Positions 35,318-43,076 of a stretch of 43,076 nt of DNA are shown here, piece after piece. Location: NCBI RefSeq assembly GCF_003003775.1, contig NZ_PVWJ01000033.1, positions 1 through 43,076 of the forward strand, in the 5' to 3' direction. The notes under the pieces are model-generated. The model saw only the letters and a program-made list of their open reading frames with translations, was not told the DNA's origin and made no database searches. Source of the DNA: Merismopedia glauca CCAP 1448/3. Lineage in GTDB: Bacteria; Cyanobacteriota; Cyanobacteriia; Cyanobacteriales; CCAP-1448. Position 1 is the first letter of the stretch; every line of letters starts with the position of its first letter. A program made the position numbers and the translations under genes.

Positions 35318-35344
35318 ACTTCTGACTTCTGACTTCTGACTTCT
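35318..35344. repeat. CTTCTGA heptamer tandem repeat inside the pst operon
   Basis: Nearly four tandem CTTCTGA units ending at the pstC stop codon. Same unit as at 32891-32921. Confidence 0.8.
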
Positions 35345-36287
35345 AATCGTATTTTTGCCGGAATTTCCGCACGAACCAGAAGCTTAAGATATTTAAAACT
35401 AAGGTCATGAAGAACAATGCAGCGCCTACAGCAAAAAGGGTTTTATAAACCAAAGAACCGGCTGGAGTATCCCCTTTACTGACTTGGACGATGTAAGCCG
35501 TCATGGTTTGAACTTTGACGAAGGGATTGACGGTGAGTTGGGGGTTTTGTCCAGCCGCGATGGTGACAATCATAGTTTCACCAATGGCGCGAGAAATCGC
35601 CAAAATGAAGGAAGCTACAATCCCCGACAAAGCTGAGGGTAAAACCACAGACATAATTGTTTCCCGTTTAGTAGCTCCCAAGGCATAAGATCCTTGTCTG
35701 AGAGCGTTGGGAACTGCATAAATCGCATCTTCACTCAAAGAAGCGACTAGGGGAATAATAGAAACTCCCATGACTAATCCAGCACTGAGAGCATTAAATG
35801 TCTCTAAGCCTGGAATAAAACCTTTCAAAATTGGCGTGACAAATAATAGGGCAAAGTAGCCATAAACTACGGTGGGGACACCAGCTAATATTTCCAAAGC
35901 TGGTTTCAGAATCCGTCTCAGCTTTTCTGGAGCATATTCGCTGAGGCAAATCGCCGCTAATAATCCCACTGGTAAAGCAATTCCAATCGAAATTGCAGTT
36001 GTCACAATTGTGCCACACACTAAAACAATGATGCCAAACTTTTTGTTAGCAAAAGTAGGCGACCATTCAGTTTCCGTCAAAAATCTGGTGATGGGAATTT
36101 CTTTAAAAAACTCTAAGGTTTCGTAACTAATACTTAAGACAATCCCGATGGTGGTAGCGACAGAGATTAAAGCAAAGATCAGGAAAGTCAACTTGACAAC
36201 TTGTTCGACTACCTTATTTAAGCCTCGCTGGGGTTGCCATAACTTTTGGCGATCGCCCTCTACAGAAATGGCTTGGTTGGTACTCAT
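35343..36287 (-). CDS. pstC: Phosphate ABC transporter permease PstC
   Basis: Second membrane subunit of the phosphate importer. 314 residues, six helices. Recognised by EYAPEKLRRILKPALEILAGVPTVVYGYFAL, then LRQGSYALGATKRETIMSVVLPSALSGIVAS and ISRAIGETMIVTIAAGQNP. Transcribed 146 bases after pstS. The gene order S-C-A-B is the standard one. Confidence 0.96.
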   Translation of the reverse strand: MSTNQAISVEGDRQKLWQPQRGLNKVVEQVVKLTFLIFALISVATTIGIVLSISYETLEFFKEIPITRFLTETEWSPTFANKKFGIIVLVCGTIVTTAISIGIALPVGLLAAICLSEYAPEKLRRILKPALEILAGVPTVVYGYFALLFVTPILKGFIPGLETFNALSAGLVMGVSIIPLVASLSEDAIYAVPNALRQGSYALGATKRETIMSVVLPSALSGIVASFILAISRAIGETMIVTIAAGQNPQLTVNPFVKVQTMTAYIVQVSKGDTPAGSLVYKTLFAVGAALFFMTLVLNILSFWFVRKFRQKYD

Positions 36288-36433
36288 GCAGTTAGAATTT
36301 ACCTATGAGGTTATAGTTAATTTTATAGGTTCAAGACAAGCAGGTTATGAGATTGTCTTTTTGGTGGGTCGAAAAAAACAAATGCAGTCACCAAATTTTA
36401 TAAGTGGCAACTACATCTATTCTACCTTCTTTG

Positions 36434-37510
36434 CTATTTAGCTTTGCTCAACAAGTCTTTGAGAGTTGCTCCTTTTGGTGCATTGACATAAATTGAACCA
36501 GTTTTATTACCCTTGTAGCGAGTTTGAACTTGAGTTGCTAATTCGCTAGGTAGAGGTACATAACCAGTATCAGCAATGAATTTCTGACTGTTAGTATCTA
36601 GGTAAAAATCCACGAAAGATTTGACTTCTGGGCGCTCTAAGTCTTTTTTGCTAACATAAAGAAATATTGGTCGTGAAAGCGGATTATAAGTACCATTCAG
36701 AACTGCTTCAGCACTAGGACCAACGCACCCTTTACCATTATCAATTTCTACAGCTTTCAGTTTATCTTTGTTTTGCTCGTAATAGGCATAACCAAAGTAG
36801 CCCATCCCACCTTTTTCACCAGCCACACCCTGTACTAAGGTATTATCATCTTCGCTGGCAGTATAATCAGTCCGGCTAGATTTTTCTTTCCCTACAATTA
36901 CTTTCGTAAAGTAATCGAATGTACCAGAGTCAGTACCCGCTCCATATAAATCTAGTTTCAAATCTGGAAAAGCTGGATTAATTTGCTTCCAATTAGTCAC
37001 TTTTCCTTGAGCTTCTGGTGCCCAAGTTTTTTTCAATTCATCTACTTTCAAGCACTTAACCGCCGTATTTTCGGGATTAACTACTACTGATAAAGCATCA
37101 TAAGCAATAGGGATTTCGACAAATTCAATCTGACCTTTTTGGCAATTAGCAATTTCTTCGGCTTCAATAGCACGAGAAGCTCCTGTGACGCTAATTTCCC
37201 CAGCACAGAATTTTTTGAAACCGCCTCCTGTACCAGATTCACCTACTGAGACATCAATGGCTGCGTTAGCTTTCTTAAATTCTTCTGCCATAGCTTCAGA
37301 AATGGGAAATACTGTACTGGAGCCATCAACATTGACTTTGCCAGAGGCATTAGAAGTGGTAGTAGCACCAGGACTTGCTGTCGAGCCACCCTTGGGAGTT
37401 TCACCACTTTGACAGCCACTCATGATGATACTTAATGTAGCCAATGAGGTGATAGCTACCAAACTTTTCTTTTGCACTAACATAGTGTTTTTTAACTTCT
37501 TCTCTGACAT
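36434..37510 (-). CDS. pstS: Phosphate-binding lipoprotein PstS
   Basis: Periplasmic phosphate-binding component that delivers phosphate to PstCA. 358 residues. Lipoprotein signal with lipobox IMSGC (Cys33), a Ser/Thr/Gly-rich linker, then the binding fold: VNVDGSSTVFPISEAM, GESGTGGGFKKFC, TGASRAIEAEE and GAGTDSGTFDYFTKVI, all phosphate-contact loops. A second Met at residue 10 (MLVQKKSLVAITS) gives a shorter, more usual signal peptide and an AGAGAAGAAG precedes it, so the start is uncertain by nine codons. First gene of the pst unit, under a Pho box. Confidence 0.96.
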   Translation of the reverse strand: MSEKKLKNTMLVQKKSLVAITSLATLSIIMSGCQSGETPKGGSTASPGATTTSNASGKVNVDGSSTVFPISEAMAEEFKKANAAIDVSVGESGTGGGFKKFCAGEISVTGASRAIEAEEIANCQKGQIEFVEIPIAYDALSVVVNPENTAVKCLKVDELKKTWAPEAQGKVTNWKQINPAFPDLKLDLYGAGTDSGTFDYFTKVIVGKEKSSRTDYTASEDDNTLVQGVAGEKGGMGYFGYAYYEQNKDKLKAVEIDNGKGCVGPSAEAVLNGTYNPLSRPIFLYVSKKDLERPEVKSFVDFYLDTNSQKFIADTGYVPLPSELATQVQTRYKGNKTGSIYVNAPKGATLKDLLSKAK

Positions 37511-37566
37511 AAATCGCTAGTCGTTTGCAGATTAACTTTTTAGTTTGTTCTCTGTAAACACCTAAT

Positions 37567-37596
37567 TGGTTAAATTTGAGTTAAGCTCTGGTTAAA
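37567..37596 (-). promoter_or_regulatory. Pho box (SphR/PhoB-type) upstream of pstS
   Basis: On the minus strand three 8-mers with 11-base period read TTTAACCA-GAG-CTTAACTC-AAA-TTTAACCA. This matches the cyanobacterial Pho box of three CTTAACCT-like direct repeats spaced by three bases. It lies 57-86 bases upstream of the pstS start, so phosphate starvation should induce the operon. Confidence 0.85.
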
Positions 37597-38081
37597 ATTA
37601 GGATTAGCTATTTTTGTACCATACTGCTTTTGGATCGTACATCATCAGTAGGTTCGTCTAGCAGACTGATGTGAACTACCTACACTAACCTTCGGTACAC
37701 TTTAAGTACCTCAACAGAATTATAGCGGTTCTGGTTTTGATGCACTACTCATGGGCGGGCAAGATGCCTACCCCACAAGAGTTTCAAAAAAGTCGGCTGG
37801 GCGGGTTCGATATAAGCCTTAACTGTTACAGCATATAGATCCTGGCAAAACCCGCCCCTACAATTTGTTTATGTTTAATTGTACCCACTTACTTAAAATA
37901 ACCTTTAAACATACCACAAAATATTTATGCAAAAGTTGTAGTTAAAAAGTCATCAAGTTGAAAAACTTAGCCCTAAAGCTTTAAACTCATAAACTCAGGT
38001 CTACACGATACAGTGCGTGAGACGACTCTTATCTTTTGCTAGAATCTCCTGATTAGCCACCTACCCACTCCCTCTAAGCAC
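37597..38081. other. Divergent gap upstream of pstS and the aminotransferase
   Basis: Holds two palindromic remnants: GGGCGGGCA/TGCCTACCC at 37753-37773 and GGGCGGGTT/AACCCGCCC arms at 37799-37807 and 37849-37857. No gene. The first part belongs to the pstS promoter region. Confidence 0.5.
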
Positions 38082-39233
38082 ATGGAAAACAAACTGATGT
38101 TGATGATTCCAGGCCCGACACCAGTGCCTGAACAAGTCTTACTCGCTTTAGCCAAACACCCAATGGGGCATCGTAGCGGCGAGTTTAGCAAGATTATGGC
38201 AGAGGTTACTGAAAACCTCAAGTGGTTGCACCAAACTCAAAGCGATGTTTTGACGCTCACAGTTTCGGGAACTGGAGCAATGGAAGCGGCTATTATTAAC
38301 TTTGTGAATACAGGCGATCGCGTTTTGGTTGGCTGTAATGGTAAATTTGGCGATCGCTGGGCTAAACTAGCTCAAGCTTTTGGTTTAGATGTCGTCAAAG
38401 TCAGCGCTGAATGGGGACAACCTCTAGATCCAGAAGCCTTTCGCGCTCATCTAGAAGCCGATACCGACAAGAAAATCAAAGCTGTCATCATTACCCACAG
38501 TGAAACCTCCACAGGAGTGTTAAATGACCTAGAAACCATCAATCGCTATGTTAAGGCTCATGGGGAAGCTTTAATTATCGTTGATGCGGTAACCAGTTTG
38601 GGAGCAGTTAACGTTCCTGTAGATGATTGGGGACTCGATGTCGTCGCTTCCGGTTCTCAAAAAGGCTACATGATTCCCCCAGGTTTGGGATTTATCTCTG
38701 TTAGCGCTAAAGCTTGGCAAGCTTATGAAAATGCCAAAATTCCCAGATTCTATCTAGATTTAGGACCATACAAGAAAAACGCTGCCAAAAACACGACTCC
38801 CTTCACGCCTCCAGTTAACCTGATTATCGCCTTACAAACAGCTTTAAACATGATGAAAGCGGAAGGCTTAGAAGGGATCTTCAGTCGCCATCAACGGTTG
38901 ATGACGGCTACCCGCGAAGCCGCCAAAGCCTTGGGATTGGGGTTATTTGCTCCAGAGGGATATGGTAGTCCTGCAATCACTGCTGTTGCTCCTACAGGGC
39001 TTGATGCCGAGCAAATTAGATCGGTGATGAAAAAACGCTATGACATCGCTCTAGCGGGCGGACAAGACCACCTCAAGGGACAAATTTTTAGGATAGGTCA
39101 CCTAGGATTTGTGTGCGATCGCGATATCCTAGCAGCGATCGCCTCTTTAGAAGCCAGTTTGCGAGAATTGGGCTATGAAGGCTTTACTCCAGGTGCTGGA
39201 GTTGCAGCCGCAGCCAGAGTTTTTGCCCAATAA
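38082..39233 (+). CDS. Class V PLP aminotransferase (alanine/serine-glyoxylate type)
   Basis: Fold-type I PLP enzyme, 383 residues, likely alanine-glyoxylate or serine-glyoxylate aminotransferase in photorespiratory glycolate metabolism. Visible: MLMIPGPTPVPEQVLLALA, GHRSGEFSKI, VSGTGAMEAAI, THSETSTGVLND, the PLP-ring Asp168 in IIVDAVTSLGAV, and the Schiff-base Lys194 in SGSQKGYMIPPG. Orthologues in filamentous cyanobacteria carry the old name soluble hydrogenase 42 kDa subunit (tritium exchange subunit), which is not supported by this sequence. Followed by a strong terminator. Confidence 0.92.
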   Translation: MENKLMLMIPGPTPVPEQVLLALAKHPMGHRSGEFSKIMAEVTENLKWLHQTQSDVLTLTVSGTGAMEAAIINFVNTGDRVLVGCNGKFGDRWAKLAQAFGLDVVKVSAEWGQPLDPEAFRAHLEADTDKKIKAVIITHSETSTGVLNDLETINRYVKAHGEALIIVDAVTSLGAVNVPVDDWGLDVVASGSQKGYMIPPGLGFISVSAKAWQAYENAKIPRFYLDLGPYKKNAAKNTTPFTPPVNLIIALQTALNMMKAEGLEGIFSRHQRLMTATREAAKALGLGLFAPEGYGSPAITAVAPTGLDAEQIRSVMKKRYDIALAGGQDHLKGQIFRIGHLGFVCDRDILAAIASLEASLRELGYEGFTPGAGVAAAARVFAQ

Positions 39234-39262
39234 CAACTGAATTCAACTAACTCTTAATAAAT

Positions 39263-39293
39263 AGATAGTAGCTGGTGCTACTGTCTTTTTTTT
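39263..39293 (+). terminator. Intrinsic terminator after the aminotransferase
   Basis: A 9-bp stem GATAGTAGC/GCTACTGTC (one G-T pair) with loop TGGT is followed by eight T. Confidence 0.92.
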
Positions 39294-39630
39294 GTCAGAA
39301 TTATGATATGTTTTTGATTCGCTCAAACTTTCAAATAACTCAGAGTCTCAATCTCCAAGAAAAAACTTGACGTTTCCTGAATCGGGAAATAAGGTTGTAA
39401 CTAAAGACCAATAAAAAATTTTCATAGTCAATATTTCATTGACTAAGCTAATCAGCATCTAAATTGGGTATTTTGATATTGGGAACACAGCTATCAAACC
39501 TGCTCCTGAAGCCCCTGAAGCCATACCCTGATCAAATGTAAATGCACAACAGCTTATCTTGGTGTGTCAACCAATAACTAGATAGAAAATCATTGATTAA
39601 TTGTTTTAAATTTCTAGGAACCTTTATCTG
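39294..39630. other. 337-bp gap upstream of rfbF
   Basis: AT-rich. No repeat family, palindrome or gene was recognised. Presumably carries the promoter of the rfbF-rfbG unit. Confidence 0.4.
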
Positions 39631-40398
39631 ATGAAAGCAGTAATTTTAGCCGGAGGGTTGGGCACAAGAATATCTGAAGAAACTCATTTAAAGCCAAAAC
39701 CAATGATTGAGATTGGTGGTCGTCCCATCTTGTGGCATATAATGAAAACTTTTTCCACTTATGGAATTAATGATTTTATAGTTTGTTGCGGTTATAAAGG
39801 TTATGTAATTAAAGAATATTTTGCTAACTACTTTTTACATATGTCGGATGTAACATTTGATATGGTTTCCAATCAGATGTCAGTACATGAAAAACACGCA
39901 GAACCTTGGCGAGTGACTCTGGTAGATACTGGCGAAGAAACTATGACTGGTGGTCGATTAAAACGTGTCCAAGATTATGTGGGTAACGAAACTTTTTGCT
40001 TTACCTATGGAGATGGTGTTAGTAATATTAATATAGATAAATTAGTTAAATATCATCAAGATCAAGGTGGATTAGCTACAGTAACAGCCGTACAACCGCC
40101 TGGTCGTTATGGTTCTTTAAATATTGACAATAACTTAGTCCTAAATTTTATGGAAAAACCTCATGGAGATGGTGGTTGGATTAATGGTGGATATTTTGTT
40201 TTAGAGCCTCCAGTTTTTGAATTAATCACAGCAGATTCTACAATTTGGGAGGTAGATACATTGCCCCTCATTTCCGAAAAAAAACAATTATCAGCTTTTA
40301 AACATGATGGTTTTTGGCAAGCAATGGATACTTTACGAGATAAAAACTTGTTAGAAAGTTTATGGAATTCTGGTGAAGCTCCCTGGAAGGTGTGGTAA
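39631..40398 (+). CDS. rfbF: Glucose-1-phosphate cytidylyltransferase
   Basis: Makes CDP-glucose from glucose-1-phosphate and CTP, the first step to CDP-3,6-dideoxyhexoses and related deoxy sugars. 255 residues, the usual length. The nucleotidyltransferase signature MKAVILAGGLGTRISEETHL with KPKPMIEIGG, then ILWHIMKTFSTYGINDFIVCCGYKG, FTYGDGVSNI and DGFWQAMDTLRDKNLLESLW, is diagnostic. The stop overlaps the next start (TAATG), so rfbF and rfbG are translationally coupled. AT-rich with no HIP1 octamer, which hints at transfer but is weak for a short gene. Confidence 0.95.
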   Translation: MKAVILAGGLGTRISEETHLKPKPMIEIGGRPILWHIMKTFSTYGINDFIVCCGYKGYVIKEYFANYFLHMSDVTFDMVSNQMSVHEKHAEPWRVTLVDTGEETMTGGRLKRVQDYVGNETFCFTYGDGVSNINIDKLVKYHQDQGGLATVTAVQPPGRYGSLNIDNNLVLNFMEKPHGDGGWINGGYFVLEPPVFELITADSTIWEVDTLPLISEKKQLSAFKHDGFWQAMDTLRDKNLLESLWNSGEAPWKVW

Positions 40399-41465
40399 TG
40401 AATCCTCAATTTTGGCAAGGAAAAACAGTTTTAATAACAGGTCATACGGGATTTAAAGGGAGTTGGTTGTGTTTGTGGTTGCAGGGTTTAGGAGCTAAAG
40501 TCACAGGTTACAGTCTCTTACCTCCCACAAAACCAAGTTTGTTTGAAGTAGCTAGAGTAGAAGAATCAATTACTTCTGTAATCGGAGATATTAGAGATAG
40601 AAGTCAATTACAAGCAATAGTCGCACAATCTCAACCAGAAATTATTTTCCATCTAGCTGCTCAAGCTTTAGTGCGAGAGTCATATCAAAATCCCGTAGAT
40701 ACTTATGCTACGAACGTGATGGGAACAGTCAATCTATTGGAAGCAGTGCGGGGAATTGGTAGCGTTAAGGTTGTGGTCAATGTTACTTCTGATAAATGCT
40801 ATGAAAACCGCGAATGGATTTGGGGTTATCGCGAAAACGAGCCTTTAGGAGGTTACGATCCCTATAGTAGTAGCAAAGCTTGTGCTGAGATAGTCACAGC
40901 CGCCTACCGCAATTCCTTTTTTCATCCTGACAAGTATGCCGAACATGGTTTAGCATTAGCCACAGCCAGAGCCGGAAATGTGATTGGTGGAGGAGATTGG
41001 GCAAGCGATCGCTTGGTTCCAGATATAATTAACTCAGCTATCAACGGTCAGACGCTATTAATTCGCAATCCCTACGCTACCAGACCTTGGCAACACGTCT
41101 TAGAACCTCTCAATGGATATCTAACCCTCGCAGAGCATCTTTTCCAGCATGGTTCTGCCTATAGCGAAGCTTGGAATTTCGGTCCTAACGAATCAGATAT
41201 CCAGCCCGTGCATTGGATTGTCGAGCAATTACTCTCACTTTGGGGTGACGATCTTTCTTGGACCAAAGACACACTGATTCAAAGTCACGAAGCTAATTAC
41301 TTATCTTTAGATTGTGCCAAAGCTCGTTCTCGATTGGGGTGGCGACCAAAACTGGATCTCCTCACCGCACTAACTTGGATTGTCGATTGGACAAAGTTAT
41401 TTCAGTCAGGCAAAAATATGCGCGCAGTTACCGAAGACCAAATCCGACAATTTACCAATCTATAG
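40398..41465 (+). CDS. rfbG: CDP-glucose 4,6-dehydratase
   Basis: SDR-family dehydratase converting CDP-glucose to CDP-4-keto-6-deoxyglucose. 355 residues. The NAD-binding TGHTGFKGSWLCLWL lies at the N-terminus. VTSDKCYENREW supplies the catalytic Thr-Asp-Lys region, and YDPYSSSKACAE the YxxxK-type pair. NVIGGGDWASDRLVPDII and RPWQHVLEPLNGYLTLAE are family markers. The ATG overlaps the rfbF stop by one base, with GGAAGG at 40385-40390. A GTG two codons upstream is less likely. No rfbH-type 3-dehydrase is visible in the window, so the final sugar is open. Confidence 0.95.
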   Translation: MNPQFWQGKTVLITGHTGFKGSWLCLWLQGLGAKVTGYSLLPPTKPSLFEVARVEESITSVIGDIRDRSQLQAIVAQSQPEIIFHLAAQALVRESYQNPVDTYATNVMGTVNLLEAVRGIGSVKVVVNVTSDKCYENREWIWGYRENEPLGGYDPYSSSKACAEIVTAAYRNSFFHPDKYAEHGLALATARAGNVIGGGDWASDRLVPDIINSAINGQTLLIRNPYATRPWQHVLEPLNGYLTLAEHLFQHGSAYSEAWNFGPNESDIQPVHWIVEQLLSLWGDDLSWTKDTLIQSHEANYLSLDCAKARSRLGWRPKLDLLTALTWIVDWTKLFQSGKNMRAVTEDQIRQFTNL

Positions 41466-41471
41466 CTACAG

Positions 41472-41499
41472 CCAACAATCAACAATCAACAATCAACAA
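41472..41499. repeat. CAACAAT heptamer tandem repeat
   Basis: Four tandem AACAATC units in the 65-base gap between the convergent rfbG and DegT-type genes. Complement of the TTGTTGA unit seen at 35252-35277 and elsewhere. Confidence 0.8.
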
Positions 41500-41530
41500 A
41501 TTTTGTTTGATTGAGGCGATAAATCGCCAG

Positions 41531-42667
41531 TTACTGACGGTCGAACTCGCATAAAGCTGCAACTACATAATCTATCTCTTCATCTTTTAACTCTGGGAAT
41601 AAAGGTAGGGTAATGATGGTTTCCCAGACTTCTTTAGCAACTGGAATTTCGCTAGGATACTTATGGAATAAAGGATGTAAAGGTAAAGGCATATAGTGTA
41701 CGCCAGTAGCAATTCCTTTTTGTTTTAAGGAGACGATGAGGCGATCGCGTTCATGGCAACGAACGCCAAAGATCCAGTAAGCAGAATCCTCCAGTTCGTA
41801 GGGATACAGAGGTTGAATTTGCTGACAATCTTGAATTCCTTGCAGGTATCGCTGGATAATGCGGCGACGCTGTTGGTTCATCCAATCTAGTTTCTGGAGT
41901 TGAGCTAGACCAATAGCTGCCATCAAATCATTCATATTATATTTGTAGCCGAGTACAGCGACTTCGTAGTACCAATGACGACTATCTATCGCTCCAGTAG
42001 CTGTGTAGTCTGCAACTCGCTTCCAAGTATCTTTATCGATCCCAATCCAACGATTAGCTCTTAAAGGCTCAATTAGTTCGGAGTTGTGGGAGGAAATCAT
42101 ACCTCCATCTCCGGTGGTCATTCCTTTCTTCTCTTCAAAGCTAAAACAGCCAATATCTCCCCAAGTACCTAGTTTTTTGCCTTTGTAAGCACCACCTGCA
42201 CAATGAGCGCAGTCTTCAATTACTACCAAATTATTCTCTTTGGCAATCTTCATTAATTCTTCCATCGCCACTGGATGACCGCCAAAATGTACTGCCATGA
42301 CAGCTACACAGTCTTTGGTCAGTTTTTTTTGCAGATCCTCTAAACTCATCGAAAGTGTGTGAGGATCGACATCGACAAACACTGGCTCCAAATGATTGTA
42401 AAGGATAGCCGTAGCCGTAGAGACAAAAGTAAGTGCTGTCACTAAAACTTTAGAACCAGGGGGAAAATTATAGGCGGTTAAGGCTAAATGTAAAGCGGCG
42501 GTTCCTGAGTTAACTCCAATGGAAGAAGTTGCACCAATATAACGGTTCCATTCCTGCTCAAATTTAGTCACTAATGGTCCTAAACCCAACCAAGAGCGAT
42601 CGAAAACTTCACGGATGTTGGCTAATTCTTCTTCACCCACACAGGGTTTAAATAGTCTGATTTCCAT
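41531..42667 (-). CDS. DegT/DnrJ/EryC1/StrS family sugar aminotransferase
   Basis: PLP-dependent aminotransferase of nucleotide-sugar biosynthesis, 378 residues. GVNSGTAALHLALTA binds the cofactor phosphate, VVIEDCAHCAGGAYKG holds the PLP-ring Asp152, and CFSFEEKKGMTTGDGGM the Schiff-base Lys181. The lysine is retained, so it is a transaminase rather than an RfbH-like dehydrase, in which that position is His. The segment FSFEEKKG in place of the common FSFHxxKN is a subfamily variant. It starts 12 bases after the rfbC-like gene and forms an operon with it. The sugar substrate is unknown. Confidence 0.92.
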   Translation of the reverse strand: MEIRLFKPCVGEEELANIREVFDRSWLGLGPLVTKFEQEWNRYIGATSSIGVNSGTAALHLALTAYNFPPGSKVLVTALTFVSTATAILYNHLEPVFVDVDPHTLSMSLEDLQKKLTKDCVAVMAVHFGGHPVAMEELMKIAKENNLVVIEDCAHCAGGAYKGKKLGTWGDIGCFSFEEKKGMTTGDGGMISSHNSELIEPLRANRWIGIDKDTWKRVADYTATGAIDSRHWYYEVAVLGYKYNMNDLMAAIGLAQLQKLDWMNQQRRRIIQRYLQGIQDCQQIQPLYPYELEDSAYWIFGVRCHERDRLIVSLKQKGIATGVHYMPLPLHPLFHKYPSEIPVAKEVWETIITLPLFPELKDEEIDYVVAALCEFDRQ

Positions 42668-42679
42668 TTGTTTAAACTC

Positions 42680-43076
42680 TTAAATAAAAGGTGTAATAAA
42701 ATCTGAAAGTGTCCCCAACTTACTATCTTTAGATGATAGTTGTGGTTGTTGAACGGGCCAAGGAATAGCTAAGGATTCGTCATTCCATCTTAAGCCGCCT
42801 TCTGCTTCTGGTTGATACATTGCATCTACTTTATAAAAAACTAAAGCTGGTGATGTCAAAGTACAAAATCCATGAGCAAAACCTTTAGGAATATAAACGC
42901 AGTTTTGGCTTTCTGCTGATAGTTCAATAGCATCCCACTGTCCGTAGGTAGCAGAGTTTTTTCGCAAATCTACAAACACATCCCACACTTTCCCAGACAA
43001 AACTCGTACCAATTTAGTTTCTGTATGAGGTGGCTTTTGGAAATGTAAACCTCGAATCACACCCTTTTCTTGGGAG
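42680..43076 (-). CDS. rfbC: dTDP-4-dehydrorhamnose 3,5-epimerase-like protein, partial
   Basis: RmlC/RfbC-type cupin. The start lies beyond the window edge: the open frame continues upstream of the Met at 43060 as SQEKGVIRGLHFQ, so the visible 132 codons are the C-terminal part. RGLHFQ, LVRVLSGKVWDVFVDLR, the catalytic-His segment PKGFAHGFCTL and the Tyr-containing FYKVDAMYQPEAEGGLRWND are typical. The true substrate may be a dTDP- or CDP-keto sugar. It is the first visible gene of a minus-strand unit with the aminotransferase. Confidence 0.92.
   Translation of the reverse strand, partial: SQEKGVIRGLHFQKPPHTETKLVRVLSGKVWDVFVDLRKNSATYGQWDAIELSAESQNCVYIPKGFAHGFCTLTSPALVFYKVDAMYQPEAEGGLRWNDESLAIPWPVQQPQLSSKDSKLGTLSDFITPFI

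Noticed and set aside
38082-39233. Old label soluble hydrogenase (tritium exchange) subunit for the class V aminotransferase.
   Set aside because: The sequence has all PLP-binding residues and no metal-cluster cysteines of a hydrogenase.

Overview
The window comes from a cyanobacterium. It is dense in GCGATCGC (HIP1) octamers and heptameric short tandem repeats. It encodes cyanobacterial hallmark proteins: Psb27, a high-light-inducible protein, PcxA/CemA, cyAbrB2, a PEP-CTERM protein and an SLH protein. Most of the window is housekeeping or core physiology. The intergenic spaces are unusually loaded with palindromic, MITE-like elements. No rRNA, CRISPR array, reverse transcriptase or intact transposase gene was found. 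Genus cannot be decided from this sequence.

Layout. 1-3.3 kb: lspA, recN and a Uma2-type nuclease-fold protein with a C-terminal heptad coiled coil. 3.4-5.6 kb: the most interesting segment. An EACC1-like small protein is followed by a caspase-fold protease. The protease ends in a shortened formylglycine-generating-enzyme (FGE/C-type-lectin) module whose 3' end looks like the variable region of a diversity-generating retroelement (DGR) target. The two genes are separated by a 100-bp palindromic MITE that supplies the last codons and stop of the EACC1 gene. That MITE is itself split by a 204-bp hairpin-rich element with an exact 9-bp target duplication. 6.1-6.8 kb: a DUF4160/DUF2442 pair resembling a toxin-antitoxin module. 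7-10.2 kb, minus strand: ndk, ddl, hli, sdhB. 11-17.2 kb, plus strand: cyAbrB2, CPBP protease, beta-helix/SLH protein, PIN-TRAM membrane protein, PEP-CTERM protein. 17.4-21 kb, minus: GH63-like glucosidase and a GNAT acetyltransferase, then tRNA-Gly(TCC). 21.8-25.1 kb, plus: clpC and a secreted protein. 25.2-32.8 kb: UvrD/AddB-like helicase, pcxA, glmS, family-10-like glycosyl hydrolase. 32.9-37.5 kb, minus: psb27 and the phosphate transporter operon pstS-pstC-pstA-pstB, with a three-repeat Pho box upstream of pstS. 38.1-43.1 kb: class V aminotransferase, then the start of a surface-polysaccharide locus (rfbF, rfbG; on the other strand a DegT-type aminotransferase and a partial rfbC-like epimerase).

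How the parts work together. The pst genes form a classical high-affinity phosphate uptake unit under PhoB/SphR-type control. rfbF and rfbG make CDP-4-keto-6-deoxyglucose for a deoxyhexose in surface glycan, and the convergent aminotransferase and epimerase presumably contribute further sugars. The EACC1-caspase pair fits a predicted biological-conflict or programmed-cell-death module in which a retroelement-diversified lectin-fold domain would be the sensor. In this copy the lectin-fold domain seems to have lost its first half, and the operon spacing has been disrupted by nested mobile elements.
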